Source: Acidobacteriaceae bacterium
GTDB lineage: Bacteria; Acidobacteriota; Terriglobia; Terriglobales; Acidobacteriaceae
DNA: 64,000 nucleotides
NCBI GenBank assembly: GCA_028283655.1
Contig: JAPWKE010000001.1
Span: 89,082 to 153,081, forward strand
Direction of reading: 5' to 3'
Shown: positions 16,916 through 26,602 of the stretch, piece after piece
How the letters are laid out: every line of letters starts with the position of its first letter
Numbering within the stretch: position 1 is the first letter of the stretch
Notes under the pieces: generated by a model
What the model was told of the DNA's origin: nothing
Database searches by the model: none
Seen by the model: only the letters and a program-made list of their open reading frames with translations
Program-made: the position numbers and the translations under genes

Positions 16916-18346
16916 TTGTCGTCTCTTGAATCCACGTCTGCCGTCGAGCTTTCGCATCTGACGGAAGAAGCCGTGGCGCTTGCTTTGAAAGCGGGCGCCA
17001 CCGATGCGGAGGCCGTCGCCTTTGAAGGCGATGAGTTCTCAGTCAACGTCCGTCTTGGACAGGTAGAACAGCTTACCGAATCGGGCTCGCGCGCGATCGG
17101 CATTCGAGTCTTCTTCGAAGCCGAAGGTGGCCAGCGTACGGCGTCCGTGTCTACGTCGGATCTGTCCGCAGATAGCCTTCGTACGGTGGTTGAAAACGCT
17201 GTGCAGTTGGCTCGGGTGACGGGCGTCGATCCGTTCGCAGGTCTGCCGGAGCGTGAAGCCTTTGGCTCGCTCGAGGCTGACTCGCTGGCGCTCTACTTTG
17301 AGGACGTTGATTCGCTTCCACCTGCTGAGCGCATCGAGATCGCTCGTCGCTGCGAAGCGGCGTCGATGGCGTACGACGCACGCATTCAGAACAGCAAAGG
17401 CGCAGACTTTGACCTCAGCACCTCGCGTCGTGTGATGACGAACTCACGCGGCTTTCAGGGGCAGTATCGGCGCTCGTACTGTGGCTTTTCGACGGTGCCG
17501 ATTGCGCAGGATGAAACCAGCGGAATGCAGACGGGTTCCTGGTACTCCTCGTCGCGGACGCCGCGTCTACTGGAAGACCCTGAAGCGATTGGTCAGATCG
17601 CCGCACAGCGTGCGCTTCGGCGGCTCGGTGCTCGTCGTGTTCCCACGCAGCAGTGTCCTGTGGTCTTCTCTTCCGACGTTTCGCGCGGGTTGATGGCAAA
17701 CCTGCTGAACGCAGCCGATGGCGATGCGATTTACCGCAACGCCTCCATGTTTGCGGGCAAACTTGGCGAGCAGGTTGCCGGCGAAAATATCACGATGATC
17801 GACGACGGCACGATGGTCTTCGATCACACCGACCCTAAGACAGGCGAAGCTCTGCGGGTGGGCGGCTACGGCACGTCTCCTTTTGATGGTGACGGACTTG
17901 CCTCGCGCCGTTCCGTCGTCATCGAGCGCGGCGTTCTCAAAGAGTTGATGCTCAACACCTACACCGCTCGCAAGCTGAACATGCAGACGACGGCGAAGGC
18001 CTCGCGTGGTCTGGCGGGCGCTCCGGGCATTGGTGGCGGCAACTACTTTCTCGAACCCGGGAGCATGACGCCGGAAGAGCTCATCGCCGACATTCCGAAC
18101 GGCCTCTACGTGCTAAGCACGATGGGCTTTGGCACGAACCTCGTCACAGGGGATTACTCGCAGGGCGTCTCCGGTCTGTGGATCGAGAACGGCGAACTTG
18201 CGTATCCCGTGGAAGAGATCACCATTGCGGGCAACATGAAGGACATGTTCCGCAACGTCTCGGCTATTGCCAACGACCTTCACTTCCGCGGCTCTGGCGC
18301 TGTGCCTACCGTACGCATTGAGGGCATGACCATCGCGGGCAGCTAA
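16916..18346 (+). CDS. pmbA: TldE/PmbA protease subunit
   Basis: 476 residues. Partner of TldD; the family lacks the HExxxH zinc motif, as here, so its absence is expected. Recognisable blocks are LALKAGATDAEA, RAIGIRVF, FSSDVSRGLMANLL, GLASRRSVVIERG, SRGLAGAPGIGGGNYF and GLWIENGELAYPVEEITIAG. The start is a TTG at 16916, set by AGGAG (16904-16908) 7 nt upstream; there is no in-frame ATG near it. It follows the small CxxC gene by 17 bp and is presumably in the same operon as tldD. Confidence 0.95.
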   Translation: MSSLESTSAVELSHLTEEAVALALKAGATDAEAVAFEGDEFSVNVRLGQVEQLTESGSRAIGIRVFFEAEGGQRTASVSTSDLSADSLRTVVENAVQLARVTGVDPFAGLPEREAFGSLEADSLALYFEDVDSLPPAERIEIARRCEAASMAYDARIQNSKGADFDLSTSRRVMTNSRGFQGQYRRSYCGFSTVPIAQDETSGMQTGSWYSSSRTPRLLEDPEAIGQIAAQRALRRLGARRVPTQQCPVVFSSDVSRGLMANLLNAADGDAIYRNASMFAGKLGEQVAGENITMIDDGTMVFDHTDPKTGEALRVGGYGTSPFDGDGLASRRSVVIERGVLKELMLNTYTARKLNMQTTAKASRGLAGAPGIGGGNYFLEPGSMTPEELIADIPNGLYVLSTMGFGTNLVTGDYSQGVSGLWIENGELAYPVEEITIAGNMKDMFRNVSAIANDLHFRGSGAVPTVRIEGMTIAGS

Positions 18347-18353
18347 CTTCGTG

Positions 18354-18381
18354 TTGCCGCCGCGCAGGTCGCGGGTACACT
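18354..18381 (+). promoter_or_regulatory. Promoter of the M61 protease gene, leaderless type
   Basis: TTGCCG (18354-18359), 16-nt spacer, TACACT (18376-18381); the ATG follows 6 nt later. The transcript would begin at or next to the start codon. Confidence 0.45.
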
Positions 18382-18387
18382 ACGGCC

Positions 18388-20277
18388 ATGCGATTCCTTC
18401 CTCTCGCCATCATCTCTACTGCACTTATGGCTGCTTCGGCAGCAGCGCAAACCGCGCCGATCACGCTGTCTGTCGACCTGACCGATGCTCCGCGCCGCAT
18501 TCTCCACGCTACGGAAATTATGCCGGTCACGCCCGGTGCGTTGACGCTGCTGTTTCCGAAGTGGATCCCCGGCGAGCATGGTCCGACTGGTCCCATCGAT
18601 CAGAACGCGGGCCTGATTATCACCACCGAAACGGGTGAGCGCGTGAAGTGGGAGCGTGATGACGTCGATATGTTCGCGTATCACCTGACCGTGCCCACGG
18701 GCGCAACGAAGCTCACCATCAAGCTCGACTTCCTCGCCACGGCCTCTGCGCAGGGCTTCTCGGCGGGTGCATCCACGTCGGCAAACCTCGCGCTGCTTAG
18801 CTGGAACTCTGTGCTGCTCTATCCCGCAGGTATGAAGGCTGCGGACGTCTCGTTCACGCCTTCCCTCCGCATTCCCGATGGTTGGAAGTTCGGCACAGCG
18901 CTGGAGATGGCCGCCAAGCCCGACGCCACCACCACGGACTTCAAGACCGTTACGCTGGAGCAGTTGATCGACTCTCCGGTGCTTGCTGGCCGCTGGTTTC
19001 GCGAGATTCATCTAGCGTCGGACGTTTCGCCGCAGCACTTTCTTGACCTGGCTGGCGATGGCCCGGAAGACCTTGCACTTTCGGACGAGCATATCGAGAA
19101 CTTCAATCGTCTCGTGCATGAAACGGGTGCGCTTTATAAGTCACGCCACTATCACTCGTACCATTTCCTCGTAACGCTCTCTGACCAGGTGGCACACTTC
19201 GGCCTGGAGCATCATCAGTCGTCGGACGATCGCGTCAGCCACTCGACCTTCTCGAACGATCAGCAGTTCATCATGAACGGCCTTCTGCTGCCGCATGAGT
19301 TTACTCACTCGTGGAATGGCAAGTATCGCCGGCCGGCAGGCCTCGCCACGGGCGACTATTACTCGCCGATGAAAGGCGAACTACTGTGGGTTTACGAAGG
19401 CCTTACCGAGTACCTCGGCGATGTTCTCGCCGCACGCTCCGGCATCTGGTCGCCGGAGATATACATCGCTCGCCTCGCCACGGTGGACGGCTACCTGAAC
19501 GACACGCGTACCGGCCGCAAGTGGCGAGATCTGCAGGACACCGCTACCGCCGCGCAGGTTCTCTACTCCGCAGGAGGACCGTACGACAACTACCGCCGCA
19601 ACGTGGACTACTACGACGAAGGCGAGCTGCTGTGGCTTGAGGCGGACCTGCTCATCCGCGAGAAGACCGGCGGCAAGAAGAGCCTCAATGACTTTGCAGC
19701 TCTCTTCGAAGGCTTCGGGGGCAACACCGGGCCGAAGGTCGTGCCGTACACCTTTGACGATGTCGTGAAGGGCCTGAACACGGTCGTTCCGTATGACTGG
19801 GCGACGTTCCTGCACACGCGTCTCGACTCTAACGACTTCCGCGCACCGGAGCAGAAGGGCATCGACTCGCTCTCTGGGTATAAGCTCGGCTACTCGGACA
19901 AGCCGAACTACTGGACGCAGTTGTACGAGAGCGAAGGCAGCCTGGACGCCCGCTACTCGCTCGGCCTTTATGTTGGAAGCTCCGGAACGCTGTCGGATGT
20001 GATCCTCGACAGCCCCGGCTTCAAGGCAGGTCTTGCTCCCGGCTTCCACATCGTCGCTGTCAACGGCCGTGCGTTCAGTTCTGCGCTGCTGCGCACGGCG
20101 ATTCAGGATGCGAAGGGCAAGGGCCCGGCGATTGAGTTGATCGTGGAGAACACGGGTTACTACAAGATGGTTCGCCTCGACTATCACGATGGCGAACGCT
20201 ATCCGTCGCTGGAACGAGTGGATGGCACGCCCTCTCGTCTTGACGACATCCTGAAGCCCATGACGCCGGCGAAGTAA
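18388..20277 (+). CDS. M61 family (glycyl aminopeptidase-like) exported peptidase with PDZ domain
   Basis: 629 residues. A Sec signal (ending AAAQ, about residue 20) precedes the M61 N-terminal beta domain, then the catalytic domain with HEFTH at 303-307 and the downstream Glu in VYEGLTEYLGD. A PDZ-like domain occupies the last ~110 residues (SLGLYVGSSGTLSDVILDSP, APGFHIVAVNGR). M61 enzymes cleave N-terminal residues from peptides and are common in Acidobacteria. There is no SD and the upstream TACACT box suggests leaderless expression. Convergent with the YihY gene. Confidence 0.93.
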   Translation: MRFLPLAIISTALMAASAAAQTAPITLSVDLTDAPRRILHATEIMPVTPGALTLLFPKWIPGEHGPTGPIDQNAGLIITTETGERVKWERDDVDMFAYHLTVPTGATKLTIKLDFLATASAQGFSAGASTSANLALLSWNSVLLYPAGMKAADVSFTPSLRIPDGWKFGTALEMAAKPDATTTDFKTVTLEQLIDSPVLAGRWFREIHLASDVSPQHFLDLAGDGPEDLALSDEHIENFNRLVHETGALYKSRHYHSYHFLVTLSDQVAHFGLEHHQSSDDRVSHSTFSNDQQFIMNGLLLPHEFTHSWNGKYRRPAGLATGDYYSPMKGELLWVYEGLTEYLGDVLAARSGIWSPEIYIARLATVDGYLNDTRTGRKWRDLQDTATAAQVLYSAGGPYDNYRRNVDYYDEGELLWLEADLLIREKTGGKKSLNDFAALFEGFGGNTGPKVVPYTFDDVVKGLNTVVPYDWATFLHTRLDSNDFRAPEQKGIDSLSGYKLGYSDKPNYWTQLYESEGSLDARYSLGLYVGSSGTLSDVILDSPGFKAGLAPGFHIVAVNGRAFSSALLRTAIQDAKGKGPAIELIVENTGYYKMVRLDYHDGERYPSLERVDGTPSRLDDILKPMTPAK

Positions 20278-20300
20278 CTCGCAAGCCACACCGCAAATGC

Positions 20301-20332
20301 CACGAGGGGAGCCGATATCGGCTCCCCTCGTG
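20301..20332. terminator. Bidirectional terminator, perfect 32-bp palindrome
   Basis: 16-bp arms with no spacer, between the convergent M61 and YihY genes. T tracts are poor on both sides, so efficiency is uncertain. Confidence 0.65.
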
Positions 20333-20348
20333 ACGTTGTTGTGAAGGC

Positions 20349-21395
20349 TCAGGCTATCTGGCCTGCTTCCATGGTGTCCGCAGACAATGGCAGTTCGCCC
20401 TTCGAAGCTAGCTCTCGCTCGGCCATGCTGGCCTGAATCTCGCTGTTCACTTCAGCGCCAAGCAGCAGCGTTAACCCGGTGACATAGAACCATGTGAGCA
20501 GGATGATCACCGCGCCCAGCGAACCGTACGTCAGCGAGTAGCTGTTGAAGAAGTGCAGATAGACGCGCAGTCCCATCGACGCCAGCACCCAGGTCAGGAT
20601 ACCGATGGTGGAACCCGGCGTCAGCCAGTGCCAACGCTTGTTCTTCAGGTCCGGTGCGAAGTAGTAGATCGTGCCGAAGAGCAGCATCAACAGCGAAATC
20701 GAGATGATCCATGAAAGCGTATGCAGCAGGATGGAAAACACCACGCCGATCCAATGGTGTGTGACAAAGTATGCCAGCAGCCAGCGCGATCCATAGTCGC
20801 CGGAGAAGAGCACCGTGAGGTTCAGTGTGACGATAGCGCTGAGCAGCGCCGTGACCAGAATCGCAGAGCCACGAGCCTTCCAGTACGGCCTTGACTCCTT
20901 CACCTTGTAGACGGTGTTCATGCCGTCCTGTATTGCAGAGAAGCCTACGGACGCTGACCAAAGCGCCGCAGCAATACCCAGCACGACCTTGCCGCCGGTA
21001 GAGGCCATCGCCGTTTGTTTGAAGGTCTCAATGACGATGTTGTACGCCGACGGCGGCACAATCAACGCAAGATAGTTCAGCAGATTCACGTAGATCTCGG
21101 AAGCATGTTGCGCGGCTAGACCGAGAATCGAACTTGCGCTGATCAGGGTTGGAAAGAGCGCAAAGAGGAAGTAGTAGCCAAGCTCTGCGGCGCGCGAGAG
21201 CAGGTTGTCGTCCAGAAAGGAGCGTCCAATCTGCGTGCTGATTTTGCGAAGGCTGAGTCCTTTGAGGTCCCACAGGCTCTGTAGCGGTGAGTGTGACACA
21301 TGCTCCCACACACGCATCAAAAACGGATCGGCCGGGCGATGATCGCGGCTGTTGATCCGTTCGACGACGTTGCTCTTTTCGGGGGCTTCACTCAC
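20349..21395 (-). CDS. YihY/BrkB family inner-membrane protein
   Basis: 348 residues. Multi-pass membrane protein of the former 'ribonuclease BN' family, whose real function is unclear. Six or so hydrophobic segments are visible, with the family hallmarks AAELGYYFLFALFPTLI, FGTIYYFAPD, PGSTIGILTWVLASMGLRVYLHFFNSYS and YGSLGAVIILLTWFYVTGL. Start set at the GTG 21395 with AGGAG about 10 nt upstream; the frame is open to 21482 but without a start signal, so the N-terminus is moderately certain. Confidence 0.9.
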   Translation of the reverse strand: MSEAPEKSNVVERINSRDHRPADPFLMRVWEHVSHSPLQSLWDLKGLSLRKISTQIGRSFLDDNLLSRAAELGYYFLFALFPTLISASSILGLAAQHASEIYVNLLNYLALIVPPSAYNIVIETFKQTAMASTGGKVVLGIAAALWSASVGFSAIQDGMNTVYKVKESRPYWKARGSAILVTALLSAIVTLNLTVLFSGDYGSRWLLAYFVTHHWIGVVFSILLHTLSWIISISLLMLLFGTIYYFAPDLKNKRWHWLTPGSTIGILTWVLASMGLRVYLHFFNSYSLTYGSLGAVIILLTWFYVTGLTLLLGAEVNSEIQASMAERELASKGELPLSADTMEAGQIA

Positions 21396-21536
21396 CGATG
21401 GGCGCTCCTGCAGATTCCTCTCGTGTACACACTCTCTTGTGATGCCTCGAGAGCACCCGAGCGTTGACAGACGCGGGAACAAAACGGATGCGATCTCTCA
21501 CGTCATCAACAACATCGCCATTGTCTGCGGTGTGAT

Positions 21537-22211
21537 TTACTTTGCGTTATGTTGCGTCGGTGGAGCACTGCCTGCAGCGGTGCCATCCACTGATCCCGGA
21601 GCTCCCTCGGTATTCTGCGGAGCCATCGTGGCGGCGACGGCGGCATTGCTTACATGGAAGAGCAGCGTCGCTCCTGCTGCCAGCCCTGCGTCTGTGCCCA
21701 GTGCTGGCGTTGCATCTGGAAGATCACGCTTGCCGGGTCTGCCGCGATACGTCAACACGTTAGTGCTGATGTCGACGCCGCCCACGCTCACCGCTTCGAG
21801 CGAAAACTCACCCGTAGCAATCAGCTTTCCAGCAGGCGCTGTGGCGATGACTGAAATCTCAACTGGAGTTCCTGGTTGAAAGACGCCCAGCGAAGTTTTC
21901 ATGGGAGCTTTTAGCTTTGCGTGTACGGTGTCCCCGTTCTTCAAGCGTCCCGAATCGATGGCCCGTTCCAGCGTGACGGCCACAGCCGTTCCAGGAGCTA
22001 CGCGAGCTCCCGATTTCATCCCCGCTACGCTGCCATGAGCAGGGCTGGCGAGTGCGCTGGAGTCGGTCGCTGCAGGCAGCGCTTTTTTCGTGGGCAGAGG
22101 GCTTGCCTGCGCGCTTGAATCTGTGGCGGGAGCGCTTTGGAACGTCTGCGCCTGAACACATACGCTCGCGAACATCCCCACCGTGACGAACATCCAGGCA
22201 TAACGTCGCAT
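21537..22211 (-). CDS. Exported hypothetical protein, low-complexity
   Basis: 224 residues from the ATG at 22211 (GAGGGAACG upstream). Signal peptide ending VCVQAQ, then a repeated Ala/Ser/Pro stretch, then a beta-rich part (GTAVAVTLERAIDSGRLKNGDTVHAKL...) that resembles the flagellar P-ring/TrbI-like or 'LysM-less' beta domains seen in other acidobacterial secreted proteins, without a firm match. C-terminal tail is Gly/Ala/Pro-rich. Divergent from the polysaccharide deacetylase, with 139 bp between starts. Confidence 0.6.
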   Translation of the reverse strand: MRRYAWMFVTVGMFASVCVQAQTFQSAPATDSSAQASPLPTKKALPAATDSSALASPAHGSVAGMKSGARVAPGTAVAVTLERAIDSGRLKNGDTVHAKLKAPMKTSLGVFQPGTPVEISVIATAPAGKLIATGEFSLEAVSVGGVDISTNVLTYRGRPGKRDLPDATPALGTDAGLAAGATLLFHVSNAAVAATMAPQNTEGAPGSVDGTAAGSAPPTQHNAK

Positions 22212-22350
22212 CGTTCCCTCACTAGACAACTGCTGCACTACGTTGAGATGACTCCAGCAGGGCGCTTTGTTGCTCAGGCTCTCTCATCTTCTGCCTTTGG
22301 CCAGATCTTCGAGCGTCAGACCGGTGCTTTTGTTCGATACTGGAAGTGCA

Positions 22351-23082
22351 ATGTCCAGCCCGCTTCTCATCGCGTCGACCGTCGCCACAGCCGCTGTTGC
22401 TGCAGTATCGGTTGCCACTTACGCCACGCTCAGTCCGGGCTCGCAGCTTTGCGGACGCACCCTCATTGCGGGCAATGATCCTTCGCAGATTGCACTCACC
22501 TTCGACGATGGTCCGAACCCAGCCATCACGCCTGCTCTGCTCGACCTTCTCGCGGAGCACAACGTACGTGCGACGTTCTTTGCTATCGGTCGCTTCGTTC
22601 GCTCCGAGCCCGAACTTCTGCGCCGAGTTCATGCTGCAGGGCACATCGTCGGCAACCATACAGAGACGCACCCGTGGCTCGCGTGGCAAAGCAACCGCCG
22701 CATCGCCGAGGAACTGCGCGCCTGCAATCAGGCGATTGAAGATGTGCTCGGCGCGCCGGTACGCTTCTTTCGTCCACCACACGGTGCACGCCGCACTTTT
22801 GTACTGCGCACGGCTCGTGAGCTTGGGCTCACGACGGTGCAGTGGAACTGCATGGGGAAAGATTGGATGAAGATCTCTGCCGAACAGATCGTGCGCAACC
22901 TGCAGTCCGGGATCTCGCGTGCAGAGCGCAACGGCCACGGAGCCAACCTGTTGTTGCACGACGGCTCCGACACGGGGCTCGGTGCAGACCGTCACGCTAC
23001 GGTTGCGGCAGTAAGAACGCTCCTGCAAATACTGCCTAAGCGCGGCAAGCATTTTGTTACCGTCGACAAATATCTTCAGTAA
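22351..23082 (+). CDS. Polysaccharide deacetylase (NodB/CE4 family)
   Basis: 243 residues. Removes N- or O-acetyl groups from cell-wall or capsular sugars using a metal. CE4 motifs in order: TFDDGPNP (catalytic Asp52, metal Asp53), GNHTETHPWL (metal histidines), FFRPPHGAR, and a late NLLLHDG. An N-terminal hydrophobic segment (about residues 5-27) acts as signal anchor, so the enzyme is likely periplasmic. ATG at 22351 with GGAAG 5 nt upstream. Confidence 0.92.
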   Translation: MSSPLLIASTVATAAVAAVSVATYATLSPGSQLCGRTLIAGNDPSQIALTFDDGPNPAITPALLDLLAEHNVRATFFAIGRFVRSEPELLRRVHAAGHIVGNHTETHPWLAWQSNRRIAEELRACNQAIEDVLGAPVRFFRPPHGARRTFVLRTARELGLTTVQWNCMGKDWMKISAEQIVRNLQSGISRAERNGHGANLLLHDGSDTGLGADRHATVAAVRTLLQILPKRGKHFVTVDKYLQ

Positions 23083-23118
23083 CTCTCTTGATGGAATCTT
23101 TCATCCGTGTTGTAATCG

Positions 23119-23318
23119 CCTAACGATGAACAATTTCATGACAACCATGCATTGTTGTTGCGCTCTGTCACTCGACATCGAGCGCCTGATGCTTTGTTGT
23201 GCCTAACGATTTCTTTATCTAGAGATCTTTGAGCAAACCCGGCATATAGCCGGGTTTTGTTTTGGGCGCTCCCCTCACAATTCGATTGCCTCACCACGCC
23301 TGACGCTGCGTCGTTAGG
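23119..23318. repeat. Three copies of CCTAACGA upstream of the TonB receptor
   Basis: CCTAACGA at 23119-23126 and 23202-23209, and its inverse TCGTTAGG at 23311-23318, flank a terminator in the 255-bp gap. A role as operator is conjecture; an 8-mer can recur by chance. Confidence 0.3.
23235..23262 (+). terminator. Terminator upstream of the TonB receptor
   Basis: Stem AACCCGGC/GCCGGGTT (23236-23243 with 23249-23256) followed by TTGTTTT. It may end the deacetylase transcript, or act as an attenuator for the receptor operon if transcription starts upstream. Confidence 0.75.
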
Positions 23319-23337
23319 TAAGAAAGGTCGTACCTCA

Positions 23338-26300
23338 GTGCGCGTTCGCGTCGCTGTGCTTGCACTCCTGTCTCTCTTTGCCACTACGCTCCTTGCTCAA
23401 AGTTCCGGAACTGGAACACTTTCAGGCGAGGTTACCGATAACTCCGGCGCAGCTATTGTTCATGCTGCCGTTGTCGCTATCTCAACAACAACCGGCGCTC
23501 GCTCTTCCGCGTTCTCTGACGCACGAGGCAACTTTCGCCTACCTGCTCTTCGTGCGGACCTTTATCGCGTAGAAGCTACAGCGCCTGGCTTCAGTCGTCT
23601 CGTGCAAACAAACGTGCATCTCGATGCTGATGCGATTAGCTCGGTTACGCTCAAGCTCTCCGTTGGCGCGACGACAGATTCTGTCACCGTCAGCAGTACG
23701 CCTCCTGCGATCAATACCGAAAGCGGTTCTCTCGATACGCTTGTTACGGGCACGCAGCTTCGCGAGCTTGCATTGAATGGTCGCAACTTCACGCAGTTCC
23801 TCACGCTTGGTCCTGGTGTTAGCAGTTCGCAGTCCGGGCAACGTCTCGGCGTTGGGCAGGAGGGCAATCCGCTCACTTCAATCAACGGTGGCCGCATCAA
23901 CTCCAATGCGTTTACTTACGATGGCATCCTCGCCATGGATACAGGCGGCAACCGTGGCCTGAACCTCTTTCCACCGATGGAAGCCATTCAGGAAGTGCAG
24001 ATCCACAAGAGTAACTTCACTGCAGACATCGGCTCTTACGGCTATAGCCTTGTAAACGTTATTACTCGTTCAGGAGGTGATAAGTATCACGGCGACTTGT
24101 ATGAAGTCTTTGCGAACGATGGGTTGAACGCACGCAATTACTTCAACACGACAAAGCCACCACTGAAAGACAACAACTTCGGTTATGACGTCGGAGGTCG
24201 TCTTCTTCCCACGTCTCACAGTCGCTTTGGGGAGAACCTGTTCTTCTTCTGGTCGGAGGCGTTTGACCGCCGCTCCGGTCCAGAGCTCACCAGCTTTACC
24301 TCTGCACCGCAGAGTACGTTCACTGCAGTAACACCGACCGCAGCACAGCGTGCAGGAGACTTCTCTGCACTCTCTACGCAGCTCATCAATCCCGCCACGG
24401 GGTTGGCCTATACGAATAATCAGGTCACGAATATTGACCCGAATGCCGCGCTGCTCGCCAGCCAATACTTTCCGCTACCGAATGCTTCGGGTGCGTCGAA
24501 CTACGTCGTAAGCCCCAAGAGCCAGACTCGCTGGCGCGAAGAACTGATTCGCGTAGACGCTCTTCTCTCCGCGCGAGACAGTGTCATGCTGCGCTATGCG
24601 CACGATGCCTGGAGCCAGCAACAAGCGATTCTGAAGCCATCGAATCAGTCGTTCCCAACTATCGGTGGTTACTTCGCGAAGCCCGGTCAGAACGCTGTTC
24701 TTCAGTGGACACACACGATCTCGCCATCACTTCTTAATCAGGCAATGTTCGGCTACTCGCGCAACCAAATCACGCAAACGCCGAACAGCTCAGGCGCACG
24801 CTCTTCAAGCCTCAGCATTCCGAGCCTCTACAACGCGAACACGTACAACCTGATCCCAACTATTTCCATCAGCGGTTACTCAGCGATCGGCGCACAGGGG
24901 CTGACAAATAACACGAATAACGTGTACACCTGGCGCGATGACCTCACCGCTCAGGTCCACAGCCACGCTATCAAAACCGGCGTGAATATTCTTCGCATTC
25001 AGAAGTTCGATCGCTTTCCCTATGCGGGGCAGGCCGGCTCGTTTAGCTTTACCGGTGCGTACACTGGCAACGCTCTTGCCGATTTCCTTACGGGCTATGC
25101 CTATAGCTATGTCGAGCAAAGCAACGTGCCGAATACCTATCTCTTCTCGAACATGTATGAAGGTTATGTTCAGGATGATTGGAAAGTAACACGCAACTTC
25201 ACCGTCAACCTTGGTGTTCGCGATACCGTCTTTCAGGGCGCACCAAACGGATACGACAAGTACGATCACATCTCTGACTTCGTTCCCTCGCTCTATATTG
25301 CGGCGAACGCTCCTTCTCTAACGTCGACGGGCGCACTTGTTTCGGGCACGGGTGACTCTTTGAATGGCATCATCACACCTTCGAGTTTGAAGGGACTAAG
25401 CCTTCCACGTTCCCTGACTCCTGCGCGCAATCAGATAGGCCCACGCATTGGTTTCGCGTGGTCGCCCTTCGGCTCGCCGCTCACCAGCGTTCGTGGTGGT
25501 TATGGCATCTTCTATCACTGGGACAATGACAACCACGAGAACCTGAGTGCGAATACACCGTTCTCTCAGTCGGCCACCATCTACAACACAACACTTACTG
25601 GTTTCACCAACGGAACCCAAACATTGTTCCCGCCCACGATTGCAGCGTTTGATACTCGCAAGCTGTATCCCACTGTCAGTCAGTACTCACTCACCGTGGA
25701 GCGTCAGCTCCCGTTTGCAACTGTTGCCACACTGAGCTACGTCGGCAATACGGCTCGACATCTCGACCAGACGCCTAACATCAACCAGGCTGCACCGAAC
25801 GCAGCTGTGGCCGCAGGGACGGTGAACGTCAATACCGTTCGCCCATACAAGGGATACGCTGCAATTAACTACGATGTTCGCTCAGCATCGGCGAACTATA
25901 ACTCGCTGCAATCGTCCATTCGCCATCGCTTCCAGAATGGTTTGTTCTTTGAAGCTTCCTACACCTGGTCGAAATCTCTGGGTGCTCTGGTCGGTCAGAA
26001 CCAGTTCGTTAACGAAAGCGGACCGACAAGCTACGACCGTCGACACAGCTTCACAGCGAACTATATCTACGATCTTCCGTTCTTCCGCGGCCGTCGAGAT
26101 TTGCTTGCCTACGCACTCGGTGGCTGGGAGGTAAGTGGTGTCACAAGCCTTCAGAGCGGCCTTCCCGTTACGGCAACTATCTCCGCTGATCGTGCCGGTG
26201 TTGGAAACACAAGCCAGCGCCCCAACGTTGCGGGAACGGTGACCTACAAGCATGGCAACGTGAACAATTACTTCTCCACGACAAACTTTACGCAACCCAC

Positions 26301-26565
26301 GCTCGGCACATTTGGAAATTTAGGACTCAACACGATTCGCCTTCCAGGCCTCGATAGTACTCAGTTCAGCGTGGCGAAGAAAGGTTCTTTCAACATCACG
26401 AGCCAGCACGTGGTTACGGCGAAGTTTGAAGCGCAGCTCTTCAATGCGTTCAATCACCCGTCGTTCAACGGCGCTGGAACAACGGTTGGAGCCACTACCT
26501 TCGGCACGCTTACCTCGGCGTTGGACCCGCGCAACATTACCTTCCGTCTCAAGTTCTCTTTTTAA
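23338..26565 (+). CDS. TonB-dependent receptor with carboxypeptidase-regulatory-like domain (Oar-like)
   Basis: 1075 residues from the GTG at 23338, chosen because it gives a compact signal peptide (ending TTLLAQ) and follows AAAGG. Residues ~25-110 form a CarboxypepD_reg-like domain (GTLSGEVTDNSGAAIVHAAV), followed by a plug domain (LRELALNGRNFTQFLTLGPGV) and a long beta-barrel ending in RLKFSF with a C-terminal aromatic. Oar-like receptors are the hallmark expanded family of Acidobacteria and probably import oligosaccharides or act in adhesion. The sulfatase 37 bp downstream suggests a sulfated substrate. Outer membrane. Confidence 0.9.
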   Translation: MRVRVAVLALLSLFATTLLAQSSGTGTLSGEVTDNSGAAIVHAAVVAISTTTGARSSAFSDARGNFRLPALRADLYRVEATAPGFSRLVQTNVHLDADAISSVTLKLSVGATTDSVTVSSTPPAINTESGSLDTLVTGTQLRELALNGRNFTQFLTLGPGVSSSQSGQRLGVGQEGNPLTSINGGRINSNAFTYDGILAMDTGGNRGLNLFPPMEAIQEVQIHKSNFTADIGSYGYSLVNVITRSGGDKYHGDLYEVFANDGLNARNYFNTTKPPLKDNNFGYDVGGRLLPTSHSRFGENLFFFWSEAFDRRSGPELTSFTSAPQSTFTAVTPTAAQRAGDFSALSTQLINPATGLAYTNNQVTNIDPNAALLASQYFPLPNASGASNYVVSPKSQTRWREELIRVDALLSARDSVMLRYAHDAWSQQQAILKPSNQSFPTIGGYFAKPGQNAVLQWTHTISPSLLNQAMFGYSRNQITQTPNSSGARSSSLSIPSLYNANTYNLIPTISISGYSAIGAQGLTNNTNNVYTWRDDLTAQVHSHAIKTGVNILRIQKFDRFPYAGQAGSFSFTGAYTGNALADFLTGYAYSYVEQSNVPNTYLFSNMYEGYVQDDWKVTRNFTVNLGVRDTVFQGAPNGYDKYDHISDFVPSLYIAANAPSLTSTGALVSGTGDSLNGIITPSSLKGLSLPRSLTPARNQIGPRIGFAWSPFGSPLTSVRGGYGIFYHWDNDNHENLSANTPFSQSATIYNTTLTGFTNGTQTLFPPTIAAFDTRKLYPTVSQYSLTVERQLPFATVATLSYVGNTARHLDQTPNINQAAPNAAVAAGTVNVNTVRPYKGYAAINYDVRSASANYNSLQSSIRHRFQNGLFFEASYTWSKSLGALVGQNQFVNESGPTSYDRRHSFTANYIYDLPFFRGRRDLLAYALGGWEVSGVTSLQSGLPVTATISADRAGVGNTSQRPNVAGTVTYKHGNVNNYFSTTNFTQPTLGTFGNLGLNTIRLPGLDSTQFSVAKKGSFNITSQHVVTAKFEAQLFNAFNHPSFNGAGTTVGATTFGTLTSALDPRNITFRLKFSF

Positions 26566-26602
26566 CTCCGGCAAGCGCTGTCACCACAAGGAGAAATATC
26601 TG

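Noticed and set aside
16916-18346. PmbA as a broken TldD (no HExxxH)
   Set aside because: Absence of the zinc motif is normal for the TldE/PmbA subunit.
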